64,000 nt of DNA from Paenibacillus sp. FSL K6-1096. Lineage in GTDB: Bacteria > Bacillota > Bacilli > Paenibacillales > Paenibacillaceae. The stretch is taken from the NCBI RefSeq assembly GCF_037977055.1, contig NZ_CP150274.1, positions 1,178,001 through 1,242,000 on the forward strand. Reading direction: 5' to 3'. Both the position numbers and the translations under genes were made by a program. Shown here piece after piece: positions 1 to 9,031 of the stretch (its first letter is position 1; the number at the start of each line of letters is the position of its first letter). The notes under the pieces were generated by a model. It did no database searches and was not told the DNA's origin. It worked only from the letters and a program-made list of their open reading frames with translations.

Positions 1-1250
1 AACTGGGCGCGGGCCAGCTTGTTGATCTTCATCGTGACGCCGATTTTGGCCAGTTCGGCCTGGATCAGCACCGCATCGTCCTCCCAGTCATCGAAGCCGG
101 AGCCGAGTGTGAAGTCGAAGGTGAACCCATTTTCATAGCCAGCTTCCTTCAGCAGCTCCTTGGCTTTGTCCAGATTGTGCTCGTAAACATAACCTGCATC
201 GGTGAAGCCCGGCGTGTTGCTGGCTACTGCACTCTTCATCTGCTTGGCCTGGCCGTACATCACCCCGCTCAGCAGCTGATCGTAAGGAATCGCATAGTTG
301 ATCGCCTGACGGACTTTTACATTATCGAATGGCTTAACCTTGTTATTCATCCCGAAGAAAAGAATCCGGTTGCTCGCATTGGAGGCCACGGTCAGTGCAG
401 TATTCTTCTCCAGCGAGGAAACATCCTTCGGAGGAATCTCAATCGCCATATCGACATCGCCTTTATCCAGCAGCAGCACGCGGTTGGAGGCTTCCTTGGT
501 GAATTTCAGCGTGACCTTGCCCAGGCTTGGCGCACCCTGCCAGTAGTTCTGGTTGGCGGTGAACACCGCTTCCGTTGCCGGGTCCCACTTCGTCAGTGTG
601 AACGGGCCGGAGCCGGCGGCATTTGTCTTCAAATAATCGGCACCCTCAGCCTCGACCTTTTTCTGGTCCACGATGGAGAAGGTGTACATAGCGAGAATCT
701 GCAGGAAGTTATGGTTAGCACCCGTCAGGGTCACTTCAACGGTCGAAGAATCTTTTACCGCTACGGATTTAATGGAGGCCATGCCGTAGAGGAAGCTGCC
801 GGAGCTGGATTTCGCCACCCGGTCAAAAGAGTACGCCACCGCCTCAGCATCCACCGGATTGCCGCTCTGGAAGGTTACGCCGGACTTCAGCTTGAACGTG
901 TACACCGTGTTGTCGGCGTTCACTTCCCAGCTCTCGGCCAGCATCGGCTTAATATCCTCGGTGTCGGCAATGCTTGCACCATTCTCTGTCTTGACGCCGT
1001 AGGTAACCAGCTGATCATAAGCGGCCAGCACGAGCGTATCTGAGGTCAAATCGTTGGCTTCTGCCGGATCAAGCGTGGTGCCGCCCTCGGAATAGGCAAC
1101 CGTCAGGTTCTTCTGGACCGGAGCCGCCGTAGCGGTGCTTCCTGTCTCTGCCGGTGTGGCAGCCGGGGTCTTCGGATTGGCGCTGCTGGCGCAGCCGGCA
1201 AGCATGATTGAAAAAGCGACGAGTGTGGACAACAGCTTAACTCTTTTCAT
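1..1250 (-). CDS. ABC transporter substrate-binding lipoprotein (family 5, dipeptide/oligopeptide type), 3' end outside window
   Basis: Extracellular solute-binding lipoprotein of a peptide/nickel-type ABC importer. The N-terminus has a positively charged start, a hydrophobic stretch and the lipobox LAGC (cysteine near residue 20), followed by a Ser/Thr/Ala/Pro-rich linker. The rest shows family 5 features: LDPAEANDL near the start, YTFKLKSGVTFQSG, and NYWQGAP further on. About 416 codons lie in the window; the C-terminus runs off the left edge. It starts 142 nt after the DppC-type permease, so it is probably the third gene of the importer operon; ATPase genes would be expected beyond the edge. 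The ligand is unknown; the linked peptidase genes suggest a peptide. Confidence 0.92.
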   Translation of the reverse strand, partial: MKRVKLLSTLVAFSIMLAGCASSANPKTPAATPAETGSTATAAPVQKNLTVAYSEGGTTLDPAEANDLTSDTLVLAAYDQLVTYGVKTENGASIADTEDIKPMLAESWEVNADNTVYTFKLKSGVTFQSGNPVDAEAVAYSFDRVAKSSSGSFLYGMASIKSVAVKDSSTVEVTLTGANHNFLQILAMYTFSIVDQKKVEAEGADYLKTNAAGSGPFTLTKWDPATEAVFTANQNYWQGAPSLGKVTLKFTKEASNRVLLLDKGDVDMAIEIPPKDVSSLEKNTALTVASNASNRILFFGMNNKVKPFDNVKVRQAINYAIPYDQLLSGVMYGQAKQMKSAVASNTPGFTDAGYVYEHNLDKAKELLKEAGYENGFTFDFTLGSGFDDWEDDAVLIQAELAKIGVTMKINKLARAQ

Positions 1251-1392
1251 CAATAATTCCTCCCTTTTCTATATCCTGCCTGCGTAACAACAATGGTGCT
1301 GCTGTGATCCTCTCTGCCGCTGAAGCTCCGGCGGGTCGTGATCTATCTAGATCGGGAACGGTGCGGCCCTTGGGAGAATCCCCGGCCCTGCC

Positions 1393-2289
1393 TCATTTGC
1401 CCGAACGCAACCGCGGGTCAAGCACATCCCGGAAACCGTCTCCGAGCAGGTTGAAGCCTAAGATGGAAGTGGCAATGCCCAGCCCGGGAAAAGTAACCAG
1501 CCACCATTGCCCGGAAATGATATATTCCCGGCCTTCCGAGATCATCGCGCCCCATTCGGCAACCGGAGGTCTTACTCCAAGCCCCAGGAAGCTTAAGCTG
1601 GAAGCGGTCAGGATGGCAAAGCCCATCCCGAGCGTCGCCTGCACCAGGAGCGGGGCAAGCGCATTGGGCAGAATGTGGCGGTACAGAATCACTGTATTCT
1701 TCACGCCGATCGCCCGGCTGGCTTCAATATATTCCTTCTCCCGCAGCGAGACCGTCTGCCCGAACATCAGCCGGGCGAATTCGGGAATGCCGACAATGCC
1801 GACGGCGATCATCGCACTGCTCAGCCCGGCCCCGATTGAGGCGGCAATGGCCATCGACAATACCAGTGACGGGAAGGACAGCAGGATATCCATGAACCGC
1901 ATGATGATGGTTCCGGTGCGTCCGCCGTAGTAGGCGGCAATCCCGCCCAGCGGCACCCCGATCAGGAAGGATATGGAGACGGCGATCAGGCCGGTCCAGA
2001 TGCTGATCCGTGCGCCGTACAGAACCCGGCTGAGAATATCCCGGCCGAAGTTATCGGTGCCGAACCAGTGGCTGCCGGAAGGCGCCTGCAGCTTGCTCGC
2101 CATATCCGTAACGTATGGATCATGCGGGGCCAGCCACGGGGCGAAGATCGCAACCACGGTCCAGATCAGGATGAAGGTCAGCCCGATGGCTGCCAGGCGG
2201 TTGTGCAGCAGCAGGGACCAGATCGTCCTGGGCTTCGCCTGTACCGGCTTCACCGGGCTGCCCTGTGCTGAATGTGCTGCAGTACTCAC
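1393..2289 (-). CDS. ABC transporter permease, DppC/OppC type
   Basis: Inner permease subunit of the peptide importer, about 298 residues. It has the N-terminal OppC-type region, six predicted membrane segments, and the permease EAA-like loop around EYIEASRAIGVKNTVILYRH. I choose the GTG at 2289 because AGAGGAGGAG lies just upstream of it; an in-frame ATG at 2313 lacks a site. It follows the DppB-type permease by 30 nt and precedes the binding-protein gene, the usual order with the lipoprotein gene moved to third. Confidence 0.93.
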   Translation of the reverse strand: MSTAAHSAQGSPVKPVQAKPRTIWSLLLHNRLAAIGLTFILIWTVVAIFAPWLAPHDPYVTDMASKLQAPSGSHWFGTDNFGRDILSRVLYGARISIWTGLIAVSISFLIGVPLGGIAAYYGGRTGTIIMRFMDILLSFPSLVLSMAIAASIGAGLSSAMIAVGIVGIPEFARLMFGQTVSLREKEYIEASRAIGVKNTVILYRHILPNALAPLLVQATLGMGFAILTASSLSFLGLGVRPPVAEWGAMISEGREYIISGQWWLVTFPGLGIATSILGFNLLGDGFRDVLDPRLRSGK

Positions 2290-2319
2290 AAGCAATCTCC
2301 TCCTCTCACACAAGCTGTT

Positions 2320-3330
2320 CTATTCATAGCGGATTCTCGGATCGATCAGGCCGTAGATCAGGTCTACCGCCAGGTTAATTCCGCAGTAGAGCACAGCGCT
2401 GACTAAGGTAAATGCCTGGATTGGCGCATAATCCGCAGCCAGTATCGAGTCGGTGACATAACCGCCGATGCCCGGCCAGGAGAACAGCGTCTCCGTAATG
2501 ACCGCGCCGCCCATCAGGAAGCCGAATTGCAGGCCCAGCACAGTCAGTGTCGGAATTAATGCATTGACCAGCGCGTGCTTGCAGATAATAGCGGATTCCC
2601 GCAGCCCTTTGGCCCGGGCGGTGCGGACGAAGTCCTGGTCCACAACCTCCAGCATACTGGAGCGTGTCATCCGGGCAACGATCGCCATCGTGCCGGTACT
2701 GAGACAGAGCGCCGGAAGCAGCAGATGGGCGAGGCTGCTCTTGAGTGCGGCGGTATCGGCGGAGAGCAGGCTGTCCAGCACGTACAGCCCGGTAATATGC
2801 ACCGGCGGGTTCAGATCCCCGCTGATCCGGCCCATCGGTGCCGGTGCCCACCCCAGAATGGAGTAGAACACGTAAATGAACATCAGACCGAGCCAGAAGA
2901 TGGGGACACAGGCTCCGATCAGCGAGAACACCCGGGAGATATGGTCAAGAATCGACTCCTTGCGGGTGGCGGCAATAATGCCGACCGGGATCGCTACCAG
3001 CACCGCGATCAGAATGCTGGCCAGGGTCAGCTCGATCGTAGCCGGGAAGCGCGAGGCCAGATCGCTCGCCACCGAATGCCCGGTATGATAGGCATAACCG
3101 ATATCGCCCCGCAGCAGTTGCCCGATATAGGCGAAGAACTGAATATACAGGGCCTTGTCCAGCCCCATATCCTGACGGATTTTGTTCACAACCTCCTCCG
3201 GTGCCTGTTCGCCGGCCAGCATAATCGCCGGGTCGCCCGGCAGCACTCTTGACAGGATGAAGGTGATCACGATAATGCCGAGCAAGGCCGGAATCATCTG
3301 CACAAGCCGTTTTAGTGTATAAGCAAACAA
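2320..3330 (-). CDS. ABC transporter permease, DppB/OppB type
   Basis: First permease gene of the peptide importer, 336 residues, typical length. N-terminal signature RLVQMIPALLGI and VLPGDPA, then six membrane segments and the EAA-like loop at DFVRTARAKGLRESAII. It pairs with the DppC-type permease immediately downstream. A terminator and the PucR regulator gene lie upstream, so the transporter is likely its own transcription unit, with its promoter in the 140 nt between 3331 and 3473. Confidence 0.93.
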   Translation of the reverse strand: MFAYTLKRLVQMIPALLGIIVITFILSRVLPGDPAIMLAGEQAPEEVVNKIRQDMGLDKALYIQFFAYIGQLLRGDIGYAYHTGHSVASDLASRFPATIELTLASILIAVLVAIPVGIIAATRKESILDHISRVFSLIGACVPIFWLGLMFIYVFYSILGWAPAPMGRISGDLNPPVHITGLYVLDSLLSADTAALKSSLAHLLLPALCLSTGTMAIVARMTRSSMLEVVDQDFVRTARAKGLRESAIICKHALVNALIPTLTVLGLQFGFLMGGAVITETLFSWPGIGGYVTDSILAADYAPIQAFTLVSAVLYCGINLAVDLIYGLIDPRIRYE

Positions 3331-3473
3331 TGAATCAACCCCCTTACAGCTTCTGTGCCTCTTACGGCCGAATGTCTCTACTCATGTCAGGTCCTGCGTG
3401 AATCCTTTGTCTTATTAAAGTATTGAGCTAATTCTACAGTCAATTTCACCAGCCCTCTACGTCCCGTTCAGCT

Positions 3474-3504
3474 AAAAAAAAGCACAACCGTTTGTCGGTT
3501 GTGC
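3474..3504 (-). terminator. Rho-independent terminator of the PucR gene
   Basis: Perfect 9-bp stem GCACAACCG/CGGTTGTGC (3482-3490 and 3496-3504) with a 5-nt loop, followed on the minus strand by eight T residues. It lies 62 nt beyond the regulator stop codon and separates that gene from the importer operon. Confidence 0.85.
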
Positions 3505-3566
3505 ACTATCCGCCCCTATGAATGTTATCTTTGCTTACATGACTTCCACAAAACTTCCAACCCGTC

Positions 3567-5093
3567 CTATTTTTCCTGGAGGTAGTAGTAGATCAGGCAC
3601 AAATGGCAGACGAACTGCTCGCGCGGATCATTCAGATCAAAGCCGGTAATATCCCTGATCCGCTCCAGCCGGTATTTGACGGAATTGCGGTGGATGTAGA
3701 GGCTGTTCGCCGTCTCGATCAGGCTGCCGCGGCACTCCAGATAATGATAGAAGGTCAGCAGCATATTGCTGTCATGCTCCTGGTCATAGTGCAGCAGCTT
3801 GCCCAGCTTGCGCTCGAACAGCCGCCCGAACCCGGGGCCGTCCAGTCCCTCCAGCAGGTGGTAGACCTCCATGTCTTCATAGCGGGTGATTACGCCGGGG
3901 CTCTGCCCGAGCCTTCTGGAGATCGACAGCGCCTTGCGCGCTTCGTTATAACTGGTGTAGATATCCCACAGGTATTCCGGGGTTCCGATGCCGCAGCGGT
4001 AGCCGCTTAAGCCCTCGCCTTTGTCCTGCAGCCAGCCGGCCAGCGTCTGCTCCCACTGCTCCTCGGCGTCGCCGCCCGGCGTGAACCTGCGCCCCTCCTG
4101 GGTAGGCAGGAACAGCACCGCCCGGCTGGAGCGGTATTCCACGTGCGGTGTAACGCCGCGTCTTTTCGCTTCCCGCTCCAGCAGCCGGTTCACCGTCTCC
4201 TCGCTCGGCGCGGTCTCGCCTTCAATGACGGCCACCTCCCACTTATGCTCCGGGTTCATCCCGAGCTGGCGCGCCCGCCGCTGCACCTCATGCTTCGACG
4301 GCAGCGGCGGCGTCATCAGCTCATCGATGAAGTTGCCGCGCAGCCGGAATTCGGTGTCCTCGGCCACCTTGCGCCGCATCAGCTCCAGGGCGAAGACGAG
4401 CCGTGCCTGCTCGATACCGACCTCTTCCATATCATCAAGCTGCTCCTTGTCCACCAGCAGCCGGGCGACCGTCCGGCGGTCCACATGAATGTTCCAGTTC
4501 AGCGGCGATTCACTCCGTGTCCAGTCATAATCTGCCGGAGAGGATACGATAATCTTCCGCTCCGTATCCACCAGTGCCACCGGAGCCTTGAGGAACTCGG
4601 CCACGCTGTCGCTGACGGCCTGGATACCGCTGTTCTCCAGCACCATGGTGGTCAGCGTGCGGTAGACCTCCTCCGCCCGCCGCAGCAGCATCGCCTGCCG
4701 CCCGAGCAGCAGCTCCATCACCGGCTGGGTGATGTCCGTATAAGGAATTTCCGGCGGGATCTCCACAATCGGCAAGCCGCAGGCATTGCTGGCCTCGATT
4801 GCCCCTTGCGGAATCTCCTTCAGGAAGCGGGCCGGCTTGATCGCCAGCGCGGCCGCGCCCAGATTGTCGAGCGTATAGATCAGCTCGGTCAGCAGCGAAG
4901 GATCATGGCGGATCGAATAGGCGGTGGTCAGCAGCATGACCCCTTCGCTGATCCAGCCCTTCAGATCGGGCACCTCCATAATATCGACGAACCGGACCAC
5001 CCGGTCCAGCCCCTGTTCGCCGCTGATGACCTTCGCTTTGCCAAGAACCGGAAGCTGCATCAGCTCCCGTAGCGTCATTCCTCGTGTATTCAA
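3567..5093 (-). CDS. PucR-family transcriptional regulator
   Basis: DNA-binding regulator of about 508 residues. The N-terminal half is the PucR sensory domain (MTLRELMQLPVLGKAKVISG; VRFVDIMEVPDL). The C-terminal end has the PucR helix-turn-helix: RGSLIETANSLYIHRNSVKY followed by RLERI and DPREQF. Family members activate purine, GABA or amino-acid catabolism genes in response to a small molecule. The TTG at 5093 is preferred because GGGAGGCGG stands 4-9 nt upstream; an in-frame ATG at 5156 has no site. It sits between the putative catabolic operon (5419-8789) and the peptide importer, so it is the obvious candidate regulator of both. The inducer is unknown. Confidence 0.92.
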   Translation of the reverse strand: MNTRGMTLRELMQLPVLGKAKVISGEQGLDRVVRFVDIMEVPDLKGWISEGVMLLTTAYSIRHDPSLLTELIYTLDNLGAAALAIKPARFLKEIPQGAIEASNACGLPIVEIPPEIPYTDITQPVMELLLGRQAMLLRRAEEVYRTLTTMVLENSGIQAVSDSVAEFLKAPVALVDTERKIIVSSPADYDWTRSESPLNWNIHVDRRTVARLLVDKEQLDDMEEVGIEQARLVFALELMRRKVAEDTEFRLRGNFIDELMTPPLPSKHEVQRRARQLGMNPEHKWEVAVIEGETAPSEETVNRLLEREAKRRGVTPHVEYRSSRAVLFLPTQEGRRFTPGGDAEEQWEQTLAGWLQDKGEGLSGYRCGIGTPEYLWDIYTSYNEARKALSISRRLGQSPGVITRYEDMEVYHLLEGLDGPGFGRLFERKLGKLLHYDQEHDSNMLLTFYHYLECRGSLIETANSLYIHRNSVKYRLERIRDITGFDLNDPREQFVCHLCLIYYYLQEK

Positions 5094-5310
5094 CGTTCCG
5101 CCTCCCTCTGCTGTCTTCAGTATTAGATTGTTTTTCCTGAAATATGCCACATGCATGCCGCCAGCCTACATGTGTGTTCCAGCTAGTGTATCAGAGATTT
5201 CCGCCGAGCCACAGGAAATAGATATCCATTTACGGCATATTTTCGGTGTGAAAGCGTATTAGGTAGAAATTGGTAATGTTTTTCCCCAACCTCATAAACT
5301 CCTAATCGCC

Positions 5311-5350
5311 AAAAAAAGCGTTCCTCCGGCCTAAGCCAAAAGGAACGCTT
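5311..5350 (-). terminator. Rho-independent terminator of the DUF1177-AroM-peptidase-racemase operon
   Basis: Ten-bp stem AAGCGTTCCT/AGGAACGCTT (5316-5325, 5341-5350) followed on the minus strand by a T run. It lies about 70 nt downstream of the racemase-like gene and closes the catabolic operon. Confidence 0.85.
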
Positions 5351-5418
5351 AAAAGGGTGGCGTAAAGATAGCCGCCGGGCTGTGCTTCGGTGCTTAGGCT
5401 TCCGCCGTGAACCTGCGC

Positions 5419-6069
5419 CTACACCCTCCGCGCCGCACCCGCCGCCGTGGCAGAGGCTGCCGCCCCGAGGCAGAGGATCGGGTCGAACGCGCGGATGCCC
5501 AGCTGTTCTTCCAGCTCTGCGGCCAGCCCGATTGTGGCGAAGCCGGTGCAGGCCAGCACCAGGACTTCCGCCCCGCGCTCCACCAGCCGGGCGGCTCCGG
5601 CCAGTGCGCCTGCCCGTCCTTCAGGCGTGCCCAGATCCAGCGTGGTCGTCACGCCATCGGGGCGGTCCATGCCGATGTAGGCCTCACCGAGAATGCCGCG
5701 GATCAGCGGCGGGACCTCCTCCAGAATGGTCAGCACGCCCACCCGGCTGCTGTAGGCCATCGCCATATGGGCTGCACAGGAGCCTGCCCCCAGAACAGGA
5801 ATCCCCACCGCTTCCCTGCACTCCGCCAATGCCGGATCGGCGGCACAGCTGATGCCGATGGCCGTGCAGCCCTGCTGCTCCAGCTCCCGGGCAAGCGCGA
5901 TAATCTTCGGAATAGATTCTGCCTCCGTCTCGTCATTGAACACTCCCCGGGGCTGATCCGGGATGGAGCGGCTCATCACCGGCAGACCATACCGCTGCCC
6001 GATTAGATCTCCATGCAATTTCAGGCCTGTGCTGTCCTGCAATGTGATGACACGTATGATTCCAAGCAT
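5419..6069 (-). CDS. Aspartate/glutamate (hydantoin) racemase-family protein
   Basis: Cofactor-independent racemase-like protein of about 216 residues. The two catalytic cysteines expected for the superfamily are visible, in ISCAADPAL and in VLACTGFA, each in a half of the pseudo-symmetric fold. Family members racemise Asp, Glu, hydantoins or related alpha-carbon centres. The ATG at 6069 is preceded by GAGGAGGAGACAGGG; an upstream in-frame ATG at 6132 would overlap the previous gene. It is the last gene of a four-gene operon. A role in converting a D- or racemic amino acid derivative is inferred from family and context only. Confidence 0.85.
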   Translation of the reverse strand: MLGIIRVITLQDSTGLKLHGDLIGQRYGLPVMSRSIPDQPRGVFNDETEAESIPKIIALARELEQQGCTAIGISCAADPALAECREAVGIPVLGAGSCAAHMAMAYSSRVGVLTILEEVPPLIRGILGEAYIGMDRPDGVTTTLDLGTPEGRAGALAGAARLVERGAEVLVLACTGFATIGLAAELEEQLGIRAFDPILCLGAAASATAAGAARRV

Positions 6070-6112
6070 CCCTGTCTCCTCCTCGCCCCTAATATCGCTG
6101 CCTTGGCTTCGC

Positions 6113-7057
6113 TTAGAGCAATTCCCCGGCACGCATAATCAGCTTATCGTCGATATACACATCCGGCTTCATCACCACAGCGTCAATATGTACGCCTGCC
6201 GCGACTACCCCGCCGAACGTATTATTGCTGCCAAAAGCCACATGAATCGTGCCGTACACCTTCTCGTCCTCCAGCACCACACCTGTAATTCTGGCCTTGT
6301 TATTCGTCCCAATGCCGAACTCGCCCAGCAGCCGGCCGTCGCCTGCTCCCAGCATGTCCAGCAGCTTAGCGCCATGCTCACCATCGGCAGCGACCAGCCG
6401 TCCCTGCTCCACCGTCAGCACCATCGGGCTGTCCAAGGCTCCTATCCCGGCAATCGAGCCGTCCACCTTGATCTGGCCGTCAGCCGTGCCCTCCAGAGGG
6501 GCAATATACGCCTCACCTGAAGGCAGGTTACCCGATTCACCCGGATTCAGGTACAGTCCGGTACTGAGGATGCCCTCACGGCTCTCAATGGAGAAGCTGA
6601 GCGCAAGCCCGTCCTTCTCCACGCGTACCCGTCTGCCCGCCGACAGCAGCGCCGCAACCTGCTCGGTCAACGCTTTTACCTGGGCATAGTCCGCTGTGAT
6701 CGCCCCATGGCTGAACATATCATCCGTGATCCCCGGCATGGTGGCTACCCGGGTTCCCGCTGCTGCGGCCTGTTTGCGAGCTGCGGTATGCGTCATCGAA
6801 TGTGTCGTAATGCACACCGCCACATTCGCCTTCGCCATCGCTTCCGCAACAGGGGCCGGAGGCTCTTCACCCGACTTGCTGCGCGGCTGCATCACCAGCA
6901 GCATGGCCTCCGCGCCCAGCCGCTTGCCGGCCTCATAGACCGATTCCGCCAGCTCCCGCTTATCATCATCAGCCACTACAGCCAGCAGTTCTCCGCCGGC
7001 AAGCGCCAGACAATCCTTAAGAACGTTCATACTAATTGCTATTCTTGCTTCACTCAT
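6113..7057 (-). CDS. M29-type aminopeptidase-like metallohydrolase
   Basis: About 314 residues, shorter than classical M29 aminopeptidases (about 410). The C-terminal half keeps the M29 metal-binding set: Glu182 (GEAYIAP), Glu246 (LGEFGIG), His272 (TIHVAFG), His290 and Asp292 (GVHIDAVV). Family members use two metal ions to remove N-terminal residues; some relatives such as NicX are ring-opening dioxygenases, so peptidase activity is not certain. The second of two close ATGs is chosen because GGGAGG is 8 nt from it and too close to the first. It is third in the operon behind DUF1177 and AroM, and the racemase follows after 43 nt. Confidence 0.85.
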   Translation of the reverse strand: MSEARIAISMNVLKDCLALAGGELLAVVADDDKRELAESVYEAGKRLGAEAMLLVMQPRSKSGEEPPAPVAEAMAKANVAVCITTHSMTHTAARKQAAAAGTRVATMPGITDDMFSHGAITADYAQVKALTEQVAALLSAGRRVRVEKDGLALSFSIESREGILSTGLYLNPGESGNLPSGEAYIAPLEGTADGQIKVDGSIAGIGALDSPMVLTVEQGRLVAADGEHGAKLLDMLGAGDGRLLGEFGIGTNNKARITGVVLEDEKVYGTIHVAFGSNNTFGGVVAAGVHIDAVVMKPDVYIDDKLIMRAGELL

Positions 7058-7075
7058 CTTCATTTCCTCCCGGAT

Positions 7076-7744
7076 TTACACCATTTCTGCAATCAGCTTG
7101 CCCATCAGGGCATTAGACAGCACGGCGGGCACTCCTGCGGAGGCCGCCCACTCTCTATGCTGCTCCACATATCCCATACAGTCAAGCACGATCACATCCG
7201 CCTGGTCCCGCAGACGCTCCGCAGCAGCACGGAAATCCGCCTCCGTCCCGGTATAAGGCGAGGCCGCTGCGAACGGTATCCGCTTCCCCCCGCCGGCGAA
7301 TTTCTCATTCATCGCCTCTTCCTGCTCCGGCAGCGGGCCGATCAGTCCCAGGCGGCGTCCGTCCAGCATCGCCCGGACCACCGGAGGAATCATCCGGTCC
7401 GGTTCAATCAGATGGGCAGATGAGGTATGCAGCCCCGGGAACACTCCGGTGCAGGCCAGCAGAATCGTGCGGATGCCTGCGGCTTCCATAGCATCAAGCT
7501 TCCCTTGGAGAACGGATTGTATCCGCTCGCGGGAGATGACTACGGCTGTTCCATCCGTCATCCGGGTGGTCAGCACATATTCACCCGGGCCGGGACTGAA
7601 TTGTGCCCTCACCTGATCTGCCGTGAAGCCGTCCAGCACCCCGGACTGCACCAGCCCGGTTTTGCCCTCAAGGTACTTCTCAAGAATCGGCGCCACATCG
7701 CTGCGCGGCGCTTGTCCAATCGTAATTAGTCCGATGTTCTTCAT
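7076..7744 (-). CDS. AroM-family protein
   Basis: About 222 residues, with the AroM signature KNIGLITIGQAPRSDV at the N-terminus, LLACTGVFPG in the middle and DCMGYVEQHR near the C-terminus. The cysteine-containing motifs recall the Asp/Glu racemase superfamily. The function of AroM is unknown even in E. coli, where it is co-transcribed with aroL. The ATG at 7744 has GGAGGGACAGGA upstream. It ends 18 nt before the M29-like gene and starts 94 nt after DUF1177; this set recurs in catabolic loci with peptidases and transporters (from memory, not searched). Confidence 0.88.
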   Translation of the reverse strand: MKNIGLITIGQAPRSDVAPILEKYLEGKTGLVQSGVLDGFTADQVRAQFSPGPGEYVLTTRMTDGTAVVISRERIQSVLQGKLDAMEAAGIRTILLACTGVFPGLHTSSAHLIEPDRMIPPVVRAMLDGRRLGLIGPLPEQEEAMNEKFAGGGKRIPFAAASPYTGTEADFRAAAERLRDQADVIVLDCMGYVEQHREWAASAGVPAVLSNALMGKLIAEMV

Positions 7745-7838
7745 TCCTGTCCCTCCAGACGCTATGGGATACCCCGGGATGTCTAGCAGAGCAGGCGCTG
7801 ATTGAAGCTCAGCGCCTGCCTGCCATGCCATTATTCTG

Positions 7839-8789
7839 TTATTGCGAGAGGACCGCAGGATTGCCCATCGTCTGCAGCACCTTCATTGAACCGTATAAGC
7901 CGTTAATGTGCGAGAATTCTGCTTCGTCATAGAAGGAGCAGGTTCCTTGTGTGAATTCCTTGGCTGTCTCGATGGCGAAGCGCACCGCCTGGGCGATATC
8001 TACTTCATGGCTGGCACCCGTTCCGCAGCCCGGAACCATCGACTGGGCCGTGATCGCCAGCCCCACCACCGGCGCAGAGGTCGCAACGGCAGGCTGAAGG
8101 ATCGAATTGATATGATACAGCCCGTTGCCGTAAGGCGTAATATCCTGCGTAGTCACCGGAAAAGTCACCGGATACTGCCCCGTTGTCATTTCCTTAATGC
8201 GCAGCAAATCTTCGCTGACCCGCAGAATGTATCCTTCTTTGACGGTCGGAGAGATTGCGATCCCTTTGTGGTTCACCACGCGGTTGCCTTTGGTGGTATC
8301 AATGGAGAGAACCGCTTCCATCTCCGGCAGCACCTCATGCTCATTCATCTGCAGAATGTCCACAGGGGAATCCATGAAATCCACCGGCTCATGCGGCAGG
8401 GTCGGAGCATCCGGGCAAATATGAGTCGTGACCAGCACATCCCCCTTCAGAATATCCCCTTTGAGCTGCATGTCCGCCAGCTTGAGCGCTGAAGCGATAG
8501 CTGCTACTGCACCGTCCGCATCAGAGACGATACCGACCCGGCTGGGGCGCGCCCCGATCCCGCCAAGCCGTCCGACAATGCCGAATGTAGGTGCAGATCC
8601 GCCCCCCAGCTTGCCGCTGCTGCCTGGAATCGAGATTTTGACGAATTCTGTGCTGCCCTTCTCCCCTTCTACCTTCTGTACCTCAACCTTAACCGCTGGA
8701 TATGCGGCGAATAACTGCTTGACCTGCTCACCATTGACATAAGCGCTGTCCAGTGAATTCAAGACTGTAATTGTTTGATGAAGTGCCAT
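7839..8789 (-). CDS. DUF1177-family protein
   Basis: About 316 residues matching the DUF1177 family as I know it: N-terminal ITVLNSLDSAYVNGEQV, a Gly-rich GRLGGIGARPSRVGIVSDAD, then THICPDAPTLPHEPVDFMD and the late YDEAEFSHINGLYGSM. No function is established. The many conserved His, Asp and Cys residues (THICPD, MNEHE, PGCGTGASHE) would suit a metal-dependent hydrolase; this is inference. The ATG at 8789 has GGGGAGGAATCAAT upstream. It is the first gene of the operon, read from the promoter at about 8833-8862. Confidence 0.87.
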   Translation of the reverse strand: MALHQTITVLNSLDSAYVNGEQVKQLFAAYPAVKVEVQKVEGEKGSTEFVKISIPGSSGKLGGGSAPTFGIVGRLGGIGARPSRVGIVSDADGAVAAIASALKLADMQLKGDILKGDVLVTTHICPDAPTLPHEPVDFMDSPVDILQMNEHEVLPEMEAVLSIDTTKGNRVVNHKGIAISPTVKEGYILRVSEDLLRIKEMTTGQYPVTFPVTTQDITPYGNGLYHINSILQPAVATSAPVVGLAITAQSMVPGCGTGASHEVDIAQAVRFAIETAKEFTQGTCSFYDEAEFSHINGLYGSMKVLQTMGNPAVLSQ

Positions 8790-8832
8790 ATTGATTCCTC
8801 CCCGGTCCAAGCTCATGTTTGTGATGTTTGCA

Positions 8833-8862
8833 TTTATACTATCTCATCCGGCAAAATGTCCA
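8833..8862 (-). promoter_or_regulatory. Candidate sigma-A promoter of the DUF1177 operon
   Basis: On the minus strand TGGACA (8862-8857) and TATAAA (8838-8833) are separated by 18 nt, placing the start site about 35-40 nt ahead of the DUF1177 start codon. It lies in the 242-nt gap shared with the divergent serine hydrolase. Confidence 0.5.
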
Positions 8863-9031
8863 CAATGTGCCGCCCTGCCAAACCTGAACAGCTTTTCTTG
8901 TCCTTTGCAGATAAACCTTACGTGCAGCGTGCACTCTTCCGGCGGATCTCCGGTAAATAAAGGTTATTTCTCCCAAAACGCGAACTATTACATAACCCCA
9001 GCAGTTATTTCAGACAGGAGGTGGCTTACCG

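Noticed and set aside
5094..5156. Upstream extension of the PucR gene to an ATG at 5156
   Set aside because: The TTG at 5093 has GGGAGG at proper spacing and places the PucR domain at the very N-terminus, as in the family.
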